NCBI RefSeq assembly: GCF_024343675.1
Contig: NZ_RJUD01000007.1
Location: forward strand, 1 to 64,000
Direction of reading: 5' to 3'
Source: Lacihabitans sp. CS3-21
GTDB taxonomy: Bacteria > Bacteroidota > Bacteroidia > Cytophagales > Spirosomataceae
Length of the DNA: 64,000 bases
The translations under genes and the position numbers were made by a program. Below, piece by piece: positions 18,403 to 27,799 of this stretch; the first letter of the stretch is position 1; every line of letters starts with the position of its first letter. The notes beneath the pieces were generated by a model, which saw only the letters and a program-made list of their open reading frames with translations, had not been told where the DNA came from and ran no database searches.

Positions 18403-19653
18403 TTATTTTACAAAGCCAACCCCCACAGTATTGTTATTAAATTCATCTATAATTATGAAAGCTCCATTGGCGGGATTGGACTCAAAATTGTCTGCAAAAA
18501 TATGAGCCGCTAGTTTAAATGAAACCTCGCCAATTTGATTTAGTTTCAATTCATCTACATTTTCTGACGCTTCAAAAGTAGAAATCTCCAGTCTGCTATC
18601 AATAGAAGCCACTTTGGCTTTTACTCTGTTTATGCCGTGCTGCACCAAATAACCTTTACCAACTTTCATTGGCTCGGTGTCCATCCAGCAAATTCTGGCA
18701 TTTACTTGTTTCTTTAACTCAGGTTGTTCGCCGATTTTCACCAACATATTGCCTCTACTAATGTCAATATTGTCTTCAAGCGTTATCACGACAGATTCTG
18801 TTTGATGAGCTGAGTCAAGAGAATCTGTATATTTAAAGATTTCTTTTACCTTGCTTATTTGCTGGCTTGGCAATGCCGCCACCATATCTCCTTTGTTAAT
18901 TTGGCCTGATGCTATTTTACCCGAATAACCTCTAAAATCATGATATTCCTCCGACTTTGGACGAATTACGTGCTGAACAGGGAATCTAAAAGGCAAAACA
19001 GCTGAATCGATATCCTCAGGTGCCACCCCCTCCAAAATATTAAGTAAAGAATCCCCTGAATACCAAGGCATTTTTTCTGATTTGACCACTATATTCTCAC
19101 CATAAAGTGACGAAATAGGAATAAAAGTGATATTTTGATTTGGTTTTCTGAGTTTATCTGAAAGCTCGAAGAAGTCATTTTTTATTTCCTCATATCGGGT
19201 TTCTGAGTAATCCACCAAATCCATTTTGTTTACAGCCACCACCACATTCTTTATTTCTAATAAGGAAGAAATATAAAAATGTCTTCTAGTTTGTTCACCT
19301 ACACCGTTTCGAGCGTCAATTAAAATAATAGAAACCGAAGCATTAGATGCTCCTGTAACCATATTTCTCGTGTATTCAAAATGTCCTGGAGTATCGGCAA
19401 TAATGTATTTACGTGTAGGTGTATTAAAATAAATGTGGGCCACGTCTATGGTTATGCCTTGCTCACGCTCTGCTATTAAGCCATCTGTTAATAAAGATAA
19501 ATCTACAAAATCTAATCCTTTTCTTTGACTTGCAGCCTTCAATGCTTCTATTTTATCTTTGGTAATCGACTGAGTTTCAAACAACAATCTACCTATCAAA
19601 GTACTTTTCCCGTCATCAACAGAGCCAGCTGTTGCAATTCTTAATATATCCAT
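18403..19653 (-). CDS. cysN: Sulfate adenylyltransferase subunit 1 (GTPase)
   Basis: CysN, 416 residues. This EF-Tu-like GTPase drives ATP sulfurylase, which forms APS from sulfate and ATP with CysD. It shows the P-loop GSVDDGKST (about 10-18), DTPGHFEYTRNM, NKMD and the C-terminal beta-barrel domains. There is no C-terminal APS kinase (CysC) domain, and no cysC gene lies nearby, which fits a pathway that reduces APS directly. It follows cysD by 3 bases and ends the operon. Confidence 0.96.
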   Translation of the reverse strand: MDILRIATAGSVDDGKSTLIGRLLFETQSITKDKIEALKAASQRKGLDFVDLSLLTDGLIAEREQGITIDVAHIYFNTPTRKYIIADTPGHFEYTRNMVTGASNASVSIILIDARNGVGEQTRRHFYISSLLEIKNVVVAVNKMDLVDYSETRYEEIKNDFFELSDKLRKPNQNITFIPISSLYGENIVVKSEKMPWYSGDSLLNILEGVAPEDIDSAVLPFRFPVQHVIRPKSEEYHDFRGYSGKIASGQINKGDMVAALPSQQISKVKEIFKYTDSLDSAHQTESVVITLEDNIDISRGNMLVKIGEQPELKKQVNARICWMDTEPMKVGKGYLVQHGINRVKAKVASIDSRLEISTFEASENVDELKLNQIGEVSFKLAAHIFADNFESNPANGAFIIIDEFNNNTVGVGFVK

Positions 19654-19656
19654 TAT

Positions 19657-20559
19657 TTAAAAATATCCTTGTTGTTTACGTTTTTCCATGGCGGCCTCAG
19701 AGCGTTTATCGTCTATCCTTGCTCCTCTTTCAGAAATCTCCGCCTCCAAAATCTCCTCTATAATTGTGTCAATATTGTCTGCAGTAGACGAAACCGCCGC
19801 AGTGCATGTCATGTCTCCCACTGTTCTGAACCTCACGATAGTCTTGTAAGGCACTTCATCTTCCGATTTGTTGATAAACTCGGAATCAGACCAAATCATA
19901 CCATCTCTGTCAAAAACCTCACGTTCGTGAGCAAAATATATCGATGGAATCTCCAAATTTTCGGCCTTAATGTAGTTCCAAACATCCAACTCTGTCCAGT
20001 TAGAAATTGGGAATACTCTAACGTTTTCTCCTAAATCTATTTTGCCATTGAGCATATCAAAAAGTTCAGGACGTTGTTTTTTGGCATCCCATTCACCAAA
20101 ATCGTTTCTAACCGAAAATATTCTTTCTTTGGCTCTGGCTTTTTCCTCATCTCTTCTGGCCCCACCAATACAAGCGTCAAACTTGAATTCTTCTATAGTA
20201 TCCAAAAGTGTAACTGTTTGAAGAGCATTTCTACTGGCGTATTTACCTGTTTCCTCTTTAACTTTTCCAGCTTTTATAGAATCTTCTACATTTCTGATAA
20301 TTAACTCCACACCTAATTCAGCGGCCAATTTATCCCTGAAGTCTGTAGTCTCAGGAAAATTGTGTCCTGTATCTACATGAACCAATGGAAAAGGGATTTT
20401 GCCTGGAAAAAATGCTTTTTGGGCCAATCTTACCAACGTAATAGAGTCTTTACCTCCTGAAAAAAGTATCGCCGGCTTTTCAAATTGGGCCGCCACTTCT
20501 CTTAAAATAAAGATGGCTTCGTCTTCTAAAGCTCTCGGAAATTGTTTGTTTATATTCAT
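19657..20559 (-). CDS. cysD: Sulfate adenylyltransferase subunit 2
   Basis: CysD, 300 residues, catalytic subunit of ATP sulfurylase and a PP-loop ATP pyrophosphatase. The PP-loop SGGKDS lies near residue 34, followed by HVDTGHNFPETTDFRD and GGARRDEEKARAKE, and the C-terminus ends with the conserved KRKQQGYF. It acts with CysN in the cytoplasm. It lies between cysH (27 bases upstream) and cysN (3 bases downstream). Confidence 0.97.
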   Translation of the reverse strand: MNINKQFPRALEDEAIFILREVAAQFEKPAILFSGGKDSITLVRLAQKAFFPGKIPFPLVHVDTGHNFPETTDFRDKLAAELGVELIIRNVEDSIKAGKVKEETGKYASRNALQTVTLLDTIEEFKFDACIGGARRDEEKARAKERIFSVRNDFGEWDAKKQRPELFDMLNGKIDLGENVRVFPISNWTELDVWNYIKAENLEIPSIYFAHEREVFDRDGMIWSDSEFINKSEDEVPYKTIVRFRTVGDMTCTAAVSSTADNIDTIIEEILEAEISERGARIDDKRSEAAMEKRKQQGYF

Positions 20560-20586
20560 GCTTATCGTTCAAAAAAACTAAATCTA

Positions 20587-21273
20587 TTATTTTACAGCGT
20601 GCAAACCGCACTCTTTTTGGGACTCTTCCCACCACCAACGACCAGCTCTTGGATGCTCGCCATTTTCAATGGCTCTCGTACATGGTTGGCATCCTATGCT
20701 CACAAATCCTTTTTTATGAAGTGCGTTTTGAGGGACATTGTTATCTTTCAAATAAGTTTCCATTTGTTCGAATGTCCAATGCACCAATGGATTGAATTTA
20801 TGGATTTGATTGGATTCATCATATTCCCATATTGCCATAGAACTGCGGTTATCGGATTGTTCTGACCTTAAACCTGTAATCCAGACTTCATTACCTTTTA
20901 TGGCTCTTTTTAAACCAACAATTTTACGAATTCCACAACATTCTTTGCGATTTTCGACTGACTCATAAAAAGAGTTAAATCCTTTATTTTCAACCAAATT
21001 TTCCACCTGTTGGGTGTCTGGAAAATAAGTTTTAAATGAGGTTTTATAGCGAGCTTTTGTTTTATCCATCAACTCGTATGTTTCTGGAAACAGCCGACCT
21101 GTATCTAGTGTAAAAACCTGAATATTCAGTCCGTTTTTAAAAATCGCATCTGTAATAACTTGATCTTCCTGTCCAAATGACGTTGAGAAAACCACCTTAT
21201 TTGGATATTTTTCACTCACTAATCGCAAGGAATCCACTAAATCCAAATTTTCTAATTCTTCAATCATAATCAT
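20587..21273 (-). CDS. cysH: Adenylylsulfate (APS) reductase, CysH family
   Basis: Protein of 228 residues. It reduces activated sulfate to sulfite with thioredoxin or a similar donor. The PP-loop-like SFGQEDQVI is N-terminal. The pairs KECCGIRK and GCQPCTR supply the four cysteines that bind a [4Fe-4S] cluster in the APS-using branch; enzymes that use PAPS lack them. The C-terminal ECGLH carries the catalytic cysteine. With no APS kinase in the operon, APS is the likely substrate. Two in-frame ATGs (MIM) leave the exact start open by two codons. Confidence 0.93.
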   Translation of the reverse strand: MIMIEELENLDLVDSLRLVSEKYPNKVVFSTSFGQEDQVITDAIFKNGLNIQVFTLDTGRLFPETYELMDKTKARYKTSFKTYFPDTQQVENLVENKGFNSFYESVENRKECCGIRKIVGLKRAIKGNEVWITGLRSEQSDNRSSMAIWEYDESNQIHKFNPLVHWTFEQMETYLKDNNVPQNALHKKGFVSIGCQPCTRAIENGEHPRAGRWWWEESQKECGLHAVK

Positions 21274-21323
21274 TACGATATTTTACAAGAAAATAAACCA
21301 CAAATTTAGTGGTTTACCTTCAC

Positions 21324-22103
21324 TTATTTTATTTGTTCTACTTCTAAATATTGCTGCTCGAAATTAGAAAGACTAAGAGCATGATAATCTACTACTTCAC
21401 CAATTATTATTATGGCTGGATTGGTCAAATTATTTTCATCTGCTATCTTCATCAACTCTGAGACTTTACCAATAGCCATTTTCTCTTTGCTTGTACTGGC
21501 ATTTTGAATAATACAAACTGGTATTTCGCTCCGATTGGCTACTGAATACTTTTCAGCAATATAACTGAGCTTCGACATGGCCATCAAAAGTACAACTGTA
21601 GAATTAGACTGAACGGCCAAATCGAGATCAGCGGAAAATTTTTTATCTGATTTATGACCAGTAATTACCCAAAAACCATCACTTACTCGCCTGTCTGTCA
21701 GCGGAATCAGGTGATTTCCACCTGAAAAAACCGACGAAATACCTGGAATATAAGTGGACGCAATACCACGTTGTTTTGCAAACTCTATTTCTTCAATACC
21801 TCTTCCAAAAACAAAAGGATCGCCACCTTTAAGTCTTACTACATGGCCTTTTTCAAAAGCTTTTTCTACAATCAAAAAATTAATTCCATCTTGCGTGATT
21901 CCTTTTTGATGTCCTTTCTTACCCACATATATTTTTTCGCACATTGGATGACAATACTCCAATAGTTCGTCGTTTGTCAATGCGTCGTAAAGCACCACAT
22001 CGGCATTCCTGAGAGCAGTTATAGCCTTCAAGGTTATCAGCTCGGGATCTCCTGGGCCAGCTCCCACCAAGGTGAGTTTGGGTATTTTATTTAACGAAAA
22101 CAT
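21324..22103 (-). CDS. cobA: Uroporphyrinogen-III C-methyltransferase (siroheme pathway)
   Basis: SUMT, 259 residues. It uses SAM to methylate uroporphyrinogen III to precorrin-2, the first step to siroheme, which is the cofactor of the sulfite reductase encoded just upstream. Seen: LVGAGPGDPELITLKA (about 12-27), YVGKKG, VRLKGGDPFVFGRG and ITGHKS. It has no fused precorrin-2 dehydrogenase/chelatase domain, so those steps are encoded elsewhere. Its start overlaps the stop of the sulfite reductase gene (TAATG), which suggests translational coupling. Confidence 0.95.
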   Translation of the reverse strand: MFSLNKIPKLTLVGAGPGDPELITLKAITALRNADVVLYDALTNDELLEYCHPMCEKIYVGKKGHQKGITQDGINFLIVEKAFEKGHVVRLKGGDPFVFGRGIEEIEFAKQRGIASTYIPGISSVFSGGNHLIPLTDRRVSDGFWVITGHKSDKKFSADLDLAVQSNSTVVLLMAMSKLSYIAEKYSVANRSEIPVCIIQNASTSKEKMAIGKVSELMKIADENNLTNPAIIIIGEVVDYHALSLSNFEQQYLEVEQIK

Positions 22104-24175
22104 TAAGCAACAACTTGATTTTTTAAGTTTTCTTCTCTTTTCTTTTTCGTTTCTGAACAGAATGTCACTGCATCACGAATATATTCAATCGCAAATTCCT
22201 TACTCGGATTTTCTTTGTTTATTCTCAGAATACTTTCAGAAAACCCTTCGTCAAAATTTTGGGTAAATTCTGAAATGACCTTCATTTGTGTGCTGCAATT
22301 GACGTCGATATCCAAAAGCATGGCTTTGGCGGCATTTACCTGAGCACTATATGCCAAATAAATGGCATCAGCCCACTTTTCGCTTTCAAATGCACCTTTG
22401 GCGTCCGCCAATTTCTCGTCAGCCTCTACAAAAAGTATTGCCACCAAGTCTACCATTACAGCCGCACACTCACCAACTCCGATAGCGGTTTCGAAAGCCA
22501 CTTCTTGACCCCAATCTATAAAATCAGACTGAACCAAAGCCTCTAAGCTTGCCAAAGGTTTTAGCAGCTCGTAGAAGTAGTTCTTGCCTTGACGATCAAA
22601 ATAATTATTGAAATACTCTCCTTCTAAACCGTTATCTTGGTAATCAGCAAAAATATATCTCAACACTTGCGGACCTCTTTTTGAAGGAACTTTAATGACT
22701 TTTTCTGCTGCTCTACCAAACCCATCACCTGACGATCCGCCACCCAGCAATACTTGTAAAGCAGGAAGGACATTTTTGTTGGCGTCTTTCAAAGAGCTAC
22801 CATGAAAACCAATATTGGCCATTCCATGTTGCCCACATGAATTCATACAACCCGATATTTTTATTTTAAAATCGTTGTTTTTTACTAAATCAGGAAATTC
22901 TTGGTCAATCACTTTTTCTAACTCATAAGTGATGCTCACACTGTCTGAAATGGCCAAATTACAGGTATCAGTTCCAGGACAAGCCGTAATATTAGCAACG
23001 CTGTTTGCCCCAAAAGCAGCCAATCCTTCAGAATCAAGAACATTATATACATAAGACAAATTTTCGGCAGGAACATTTCTCAAGAAAAGGCCTTGATTGA
23101 TGGTCACTCTGATATCGTTTCCTACAAAACCATCCAATTTTTCAATAAGACTTCTTGAAACTACGCTTGAAATATTGCCTAAAGGAATTCTTATAAAAAC
23201 GCCAAATTTGCCTTTTTGCTTTTGCTCAAATGTATTGGTAGCTTTCCAAATCTCAAATTTTTGAAGATCCGAAGGTGTTTCTACTTTGGTATGAATTTCT
23301 TCAGAAAGTTCGAAACGTTCTGTATTTATTTCATAAGATTTATTTTTTATTGCTAATCTTTCGGCGGCCACCAACTCCATAAAAGCCTCAAAACCAATCT
23401 TCTGCAAAAGAAACTTCATTCTTGCTTTGCTTCTTGAATTACGCTCACCATGTCGATCAAAAACTCTCAAAACTGCTTCTGCAAATGGTATGAGTTGATC
23501 TTCTGGCAAAAATTCATGAGCCAAATCCGCCATTCTTGGCTGGGCACCAAGACCGCCGCCCACCACAACTTTAAAACCTCTTTTGCCATCTTTTATTTTA
23601 GGCAAAAAGCCCATATCATGTATAAAAGCCAAAGCTGTATCTTCGTCTGTGTTAGAGAAAGAAATCTTAATTTTTCTTCCCATTTCTTGACAGATGGGAT
23701 TTCTAAGCAAATACTCAAATAGTGAATGAGCATAGGGAGTTATATCAAATGGCTCATTTGGATCTATTCCTGCGGTTACAGATGCTGTGATATTTCTAAC
23801 TGTATTTCCACAGGCCTCACGGAGCGTAACATTGTCTTGTTCTAGTTCATGCCATAATTCAGGTGTTCGGTCAAGACTAACAAAGTGAATCTGAATATCT
23901 TGACGGGTGGTTAGGTGTAAATTTCCAGTAGAATATTTATCTGAAATATCAGAGATTCTTTTCCACTGTTTAAAAGTCATCTTTCCATAAGGCAGCTTGA
24001 TCCTTACCATTTGGACACCCTGTTGGCGTTGGCCATAAACACCTCTAGCCAAACGCAAACTTCTAAATTTATCCTCATGGATTGTTCCTTCACGAAACAT
24101 CCTGATTTTCTTTTCTAAATCTATGATATCTTGCTCCACTACGGGGTTCTCTAACTCTGTTCTGAAACTCTGCAT
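22103..24175 (-). CDS. Ferredoxin-type sulfite reductase with a C-terminal HEPN-like domain
   Basis: Protein of 690 residues. It reduces sulfite to sulfide with a siroheme-[4Fe-4S] centre. Two ferredoxin-like half-domains and siroheme domains repeat in the first about 550 residues (LHLTTRQDIQIHFV; LREACGNTVRNIT). The cluster ligands are TACPGTDTC (about 397) and GCMNSC (about 442). Residues about 560-690 are helical and HEPN-like (KWADAIYLAYSAQVNAAKAML), an extension known in Bacteroidota. The ATG at 24175 was chosen: a longer frame starts with GTG at 24250, but a -7 promoter box lies inside that stretch. It is the first gene of the sulfate operon. Confidence 0.92.
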   Translation of the reverse strand: MQSFRTELENPVVEQDIIDLEKKIRMFREGTIHEDKFRSLRLARGVYGQRQQGVQMVRIKLPYGKMTFKQWKRISDISDKYSTGNLHLTTRQDIQIHFVSLDRTPELWHELEQDNVTLREACGNTVRNITASVTAGIDPNEPFDITPYAHSLFEYLLRNPICQEMGRKIKISFSNTDEDTALAFIHDMGFLPKIKDGKRGFKVVVGGGLGAQPRMADLAHEFLPEDQLIPFAEAVLRVFDRHGERNSRSKARMKFLLQKIGFEAFMELVAAERLAIKNKSYEINTERFELSEEIHTKVETPSDLQKFEIWKATNTFEQKQKGKFGVFIRIPLGNISSVVSRSLIEKLDGFVGNDIRVTINQGLFLRNVPAENLSYVYNVLDSEGLAAFGANSVANITACPGTDTCNLAISDSVSITYELEKVIDQEFPDLVKNNDFKIKISGCMNSCGQHGMANIGFHGSSLKDANKNVLPALQVLLGGGSSGDGFGRAAEKVIKVPSKRGPQVLRYIFADYQDNGLEGEYFNNYFDRQGKNYFYELLKPLASLEALVQSDFIDWGQEVAFETAIGVGECAAVMVDLVAILFVEADEKLADAKGAFESEKWADAIYLAYSAQVNAAKAMLLDIDVNCSTQMKVISEFTQNFDEGFSESILRINKENPSKEFAIEYIRDAVTFCSETKKKREENLKNQVVA

Positions 24176-24198
24176 GCTACGATTCCAATTATTTTTCT

Positions 24199-24206
24199 CA
24201 AAGTTA
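24199..24206 (-). promoter_or_regulatory. Promoter -7 box of the sulfite reductase/cys operon
   Basis: On the leftward strand TAACTTTG matches TAnnTTTG. Transcription would begin near 24192, about 17 bases before the ATG at 24175. Just upstream, CCTA and TAGG (24214-24230 region) flank a short AT-rich centre where the -33 box should be, a candidate operator for a sulfur regulator. The -33 box itself is poor, as expected of an activated promoter. Confidence 0.5.
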
Positions 24207-24290
24207 TTTATTATCCTACTAAACTCATAGGGTTTGTATGTTAAAAACACCAGAAATTAAACAATAGATTAAAAATATTATATCATTTAA

Positions 24291-25196
24291 TTAAATAATG
24301 AAATTTTCGCCCTCCTGAGCAAGAAAAGAATCCTCAAAAACTGTTTTGGCTTCTACTAAAAACTGCTCAGAAGTTTTGTAACGAGAAGAAAAATGTCCAA
24401 TCACCAAACGTTTGGCATTGGAGGTTTTGGCAATTGTTGCCGCTTGTATGGCAGTGGAGTGAAAAGTAAATTTTGCCCTTTCGGCTTGTTCCTCTAAAAA
24501 AGTGGATTCGTGATAGAGCAAGTCAGTATTTTTTATGTAATCTACGATGGATTCATCAAAAATCGTGTCAGAACAATAAGCCAACCGCTTCTCATGATTG
24601 CCTTCAATAGTATAATCTGAATTTTTATAGGTTTTACCTGCAAGTTCGTCGTGCACATCCAATCCCTCTTTGAGCAATTTATAAAATGTCACCGGGAAAT
24701 TCTCAGGTAGTTTTTCAGCAAGTATTTTGCGTTTACTGGACTTCTTTGTTAACAAAAAACCCGTACAATCTATCCTATGTTTTAGTGGGAAAGTATTGAT
24801 TTTTAAGCAATCATTATCCAAAATCTCATCAAAAGCATTTGGATTTGTCACATGAAATTCCAACTTGAAATTGAGAATAGAGCCTGAATATTTGAGTTGC
24901 TGATATATGATTTCATCTAATCCTTGAGGTCCAAAAATATCTAATTGTTCAGTTCTCCGTTGCATATTTAGAGAGCTCAACAAACCAATCAGTCCAAAAT
25001 AATGATCACCATGGAGGTGGCTAATAAGGATATACTTAAGTCTAGAAATCTTGATCTTGTATTGTAAAAGTCGAAACTGAGTACCTTCTCCACAATCTAT
25101 GAGGATTAGAAAATTATCAACAGTTACCACAAAAGCTGAGGGGTTACGTTGCAATTGTGGTGTTGCAGATCCAGTACCAAGTATTCTAAATTCCAA
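24291..25196 (-). CDS. rnz: Ribonuclease Z
   Basis: Metallo-beta-lactamase-fold endonuclease, 301 residues, that matures tRNA 3' ends. The zinc motif HLHGDHYFGL lies near 61-70, GTGSATPQLQRNPSA is at the N-terminus, and YCSDT, YHEST and GHFSSRY carry the remaining ligands. The start codon is TTG (MEFRILGTGSATP), the only start that gives the family N-terminus without extension. It follows the STAS gene by 14 bases. Confidence 0.95.
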   Translation of the reverse strand: MEFRILGTGSATPQLQRNPSAFVVTVDNFLILIDCGEGTQFRLLQYKIKISRLKYILISHLHGDHYFGLIGLLSSLNMQRRTEQLDIFGPQGLDEIIYQQLKYSGSILNFKLEFHVTNPNAFDEILDNDCLKINTFPLKHRIDCTGFLLTKKSSKRKILAEKLPENFPVTFYKLLKEGLDVHDELAGKTYKNSDYTIEGNHEKRLAYCSDTIFDESIVDYIKNTDLLYHESTFLEEQAERAKFTFHSTAIQAATIAKTSNAKRLVIGHFSSRYKTSEQFLVEAKTVFEDSFLAQEGENFII

Positions 25197-25210
25197 TATT
25201 AAGTGGTTTA

Positions 25211-25615
25211 TTAATAGTCGATTTCGCCTTCAGAACCAAACTCTTCGTCCTGCTCATCTTTAAAGTCATTTTCTAGTTCGTTCATAAAAACCGCATCGAT
25301 GGCCTCTTCTTCACTCGGCAATATCAACAAAAATTCTTCCGTAGCACCCGAAATGTAATCAATAACGTCATTGTTTGTGGAAACCAAAACCAACAATCCC
25401 GATTCGTTTTTGCAGATTTTCTGCACTTTGTTTAATAAGGTGATACCTGCAGGACTAATGGCATCTACTTTTAATAAATTCAATATAAAATTGATCCTAC
25501 CTTCAGCAGAATACATCACTGCTATGCTTTTTTCAATTGCTAAGGATACAGTTTCATCAAAACTCGCACCCAATGGTTTAAATACAGCGTATTGTTCTTT
25601 TTTCGTAATTTCCAT
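25211..25615 (-). CDS. STAS-domain protein (anti-sigma factor antagonist-like)
   Basis: Protein of 134 residues from the ATG at 25615; a GTG 24 bases earlier would extend it by eight residues. Residues about 1-100 fit a STAS domain (alternating strands and helices, with the loop DAISPAGITLLNKV where anti-anti-sigma factors carry a phosphorylatable Ser/Thr). The tail is very acidic (NDFKDEQDEEFGSEGEIDY). It is paired with rnz, a pairing I recall from other Bacteroidota. Its partner kinase or sigma factor is not in the window. Confidence 0.75.
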   Translation of the reverse strand: MEITKKEQYAVFKPLGASFDETVSLAIEKSIAVMYSAEGRINFILNLLKVDAISPAGITLLNKVQKICKNESGLLVLVSTNNDVIDYISGATEEFLLILPSEEEAIDAVFMNELENDFKDEQDEEFGSEGEIDY

Positions 25616-25829
25616 TTCTTTCGATATATTTCCGTTCACAAAAATACTTTAATTCATTTATTTCTACTAAAAGAATATTTAAAAGTATTTGGCTTTGAAT
25701 AAATTTTCAAAAAAACACGATAAATGCTTCTAAAAAACTACTATCTTTCCTTTTTAAAAAAACTTTGAATTTTGTTTTTGAAAAACAAGATATATTTTAA
25801 AATATTGTAAGAAAATACATTTAACCTTT

Positions 25830-27764
25830 ATGAGCAAAAAGAAACAACAAAGCCCAGAAAAAGTCGAATTTAAGAATGTTGAACCGTTTTCGCTACTAAC
25901 GGACTTTGACATCGGCCTTTTCAAGTCTGGCCGCCATTTTAGACTTTATGAAAAATTAGGGTCGCATGTTCGCGAAAATGAAGGTGCTACAGGGACTTAT
26001 TTTGCTGTTTGGGCACCAAATGCCCAATCAGTTTCAGTTATAGGCGATTTTAATGGATGGAACAAAGAGAGTCATCAGTTGTTGCCTCGTTGGGATGGAT
26101 CAGGTATTTGGGAGGGGTGGGTTTCTAATATTGGAAATGGAACTGTCTACAAATATTTTATTGATTCAAATATCGGTGGCCAAAAACTAGAAAAAGGGGA
26201 CCCTTTTGCTCTGAGATGGGAAGAATCACCCAAAACAGCCTCAATCGTATGGGATACTTGGTACGAATGGCAGGACGATGAATGGATGAAAACCAGGAAA
26301 AATGCAAATGCTCTATCAGCCCCATGTTCAGTGTATGAAGTTCACATTGGTTCATGGAAAAGAGACCCCGAAGATAATGACAGAAGACTCACCTACAGAG
26401 AGATAGCAGATACTTTAGTGCCTTATGTAAAAGAAATGGGCTTTACTCACGTGGAGTTTATGCCCATCATGCAGCACCCTTACGAACCATCTTGGGGGTA
26501 TCAAATAACTGGATATTTTGCCGCAAGTAGTAGATTTGGAACGCCACAAGACTTCATGTATTTGGTGGAGCAATTGCATAAAAATGGAATTGGGGTTATT
26601 CTCGACTGGGTGCCTTCGCATTATCCGAATGATGCACATGGCATTTACAGATTTGATGGCTCAGCTCTTTACGAACATGAAGACCCACGTCAAGGATATC
26701 ATCCAGACTGGAAATCCTACATATTCAACTATGGCAGATACGAAGTCCGATCTTTTTTGATAAGTAATGCATTGTTTTGGCTTGATAGATTTCATGCCGA
26801 TGGTCTGAGAGTTGACGCTGTGGCGTCGATGCTTTACAGAGATTACTCAAGAAACGAGGGAGAATGGATACCAAACGTATTTGGAGGCAGAGAAAACTTA
26901 GAGGTAATTTCACTATTCAAAGAATTGAATGAAGAGATATATAAATCTTTTCCTGATGTTCAAACCATAGCAGAAGAATCGACGGCATTTCCGGGCGTTT
27001 CCCGACCAACTTTCTTAGGCGGCTTGGGTTTTGGCATGAAATGGATGATGGGCTGGATGAACGATACCCTAAGATATTTTGCAAAAGACCCCATGTACAG
27101 AAAATGGCACCAAAATGACCTTACTTTTAGTACTGTTTATGCCTTCTCTGAAAATTTCATGTTGCCACTTTCCCATGACGAAGTGGTTTATGGAAAAAAC
27201 TCACTTTTGAATAAGATGCCTGGTGACGAATGGCAAAAATTCGCAAACTTAAGGATTCTTTTTTCTTATATGTTTACACATCCGGGTTCTAAATTATTAT
27301 TTATGGGCGGAGAGTTTGGACAGTCTGAAGAGTGGAATTTCTTAAAAAGTCTTGACTGGCATTTATTAAACTACGATAGCCACAATGGTATAAATTTATT
27401 GGTACAGGACCTAAACAAAGTTTACCGAAGCGAACCTGCTTTATTTGACAAACAATTTAGCTCTGAAGGATTCGATTGGTTAGATACAACTGATACTGAA
27501 AATTGCGTAGTTTATTATAGAAGAAAAGGATTAAATGAGGAAGTATTGGTATTGCTGAATTTAAACCCACTTCCAAAGACCAAATACAGGATTGGTGTTC
27601 CAAAAAACAAAGAGTATAATGAAATATTAAACTCGGACGATAGTAAATATTGGGGATCAGGAATTACGAACGGCAAAATAACAACCGAAGCAATAAAGGC
27701 CCACGGTTTTGATCAATCCATTGAAATTTCATTACCTCCATTGGGAGCAGTAATATTAAAATAA
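25830..27764 (+). CDS. glgB: 1,4-alpha-glucan branching enzyme
   Basis: GH13 glycogen branching enzyme, 644 residues. It forms alpha-1,6 branches during glycogen synthesis. The N-terminal CBM48 domain (YFAVWAPNAQSVSVIGDFNG, about 55-75) precedes the catalytic barrel. Conserved regions: DWVPSHYPND, DGLRVDAVASMLY with the nucleophile Asp, AEESTAFPG with the general acid Glu, and LPLSHDEVV. A C-terminal all-beta domain follows. No other glycogen gene is adjacent. It converges on thrC and shares a terminator with it. Confidence 0.96.
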   Translation: MSKKKQQSPEKVEFKNVEPFSLLTDFDIGLFKSGRHFRLYEKLGSHVRENEGATGTYFAVWAPNAQSVSVIGDFNGWNKESHQLLPRWDGSGIWEGWVSNIGNGTVYKYFIDSNIGGQKLEKGDPFALRWEESPKTASIVWDTWYEWQDDEWMKTRKNANALSAPCSVYEVHIGSWKRDPEDNDRRLTYREIADTLVPYVKEMGFTHVEFMPIMQHPYEPSWGYQITGYFAASSRFGTPQDFMYLVEQLHKNGIGVILDWVPSHYPNDAHGIYRFDGSALYEHEDPRQGYHPDWKSYIFNYGRYEVRSFLISNALFWLDRFHADGLRVDAVASMLYRDYSRNEGEWIPNVFGGRENLEVISLFKELNEEIYKSFPDVQTIAEESTAFPGVSRPTFLGGLGFGMKWMMGWMNDTLRYFAKDPMYRKWHQNDLTFSTVYAFSENFMLPLSHDEVVYGKNSLLNKMPGDEWQKFANLRILFSYMFTHPGSKLLFMGGEFGQSEEWNFLKSLDWHLLNYDSHNGINLLVQDLNKVYRSEPALFDKQFSSEGFDWLDTTDTENCVVYYRRKGLNEEVLVLLNLNPLPKTKYRIGVPKNKEYNEILNSDDSKYWGSGITNGKITTEAIKAHGFDQSIEISLPPLGAVILK

Positions 27765-27770
27765 AAATTA

Positions 27771-27799
27771 AAGGTGGTAGAGAAATTCTTTACCACCTT
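27771..27799. terminator. Bidirectional terminator between glgB and thrC
   Basis: AAGGTGGTA and TACCACCTT form a perfect 9-base stem with an 11-base loop. The right arm overlaps the thrC stop codon. Confidence 0.65.

Noticed and set aside
24176-24250. Longer N-terminus of the sulfite reductase from a GTG
   Set aside because: A perfect -7 promoter box lies within it, and homologues as I know them begin at MQSFRTELENPV.
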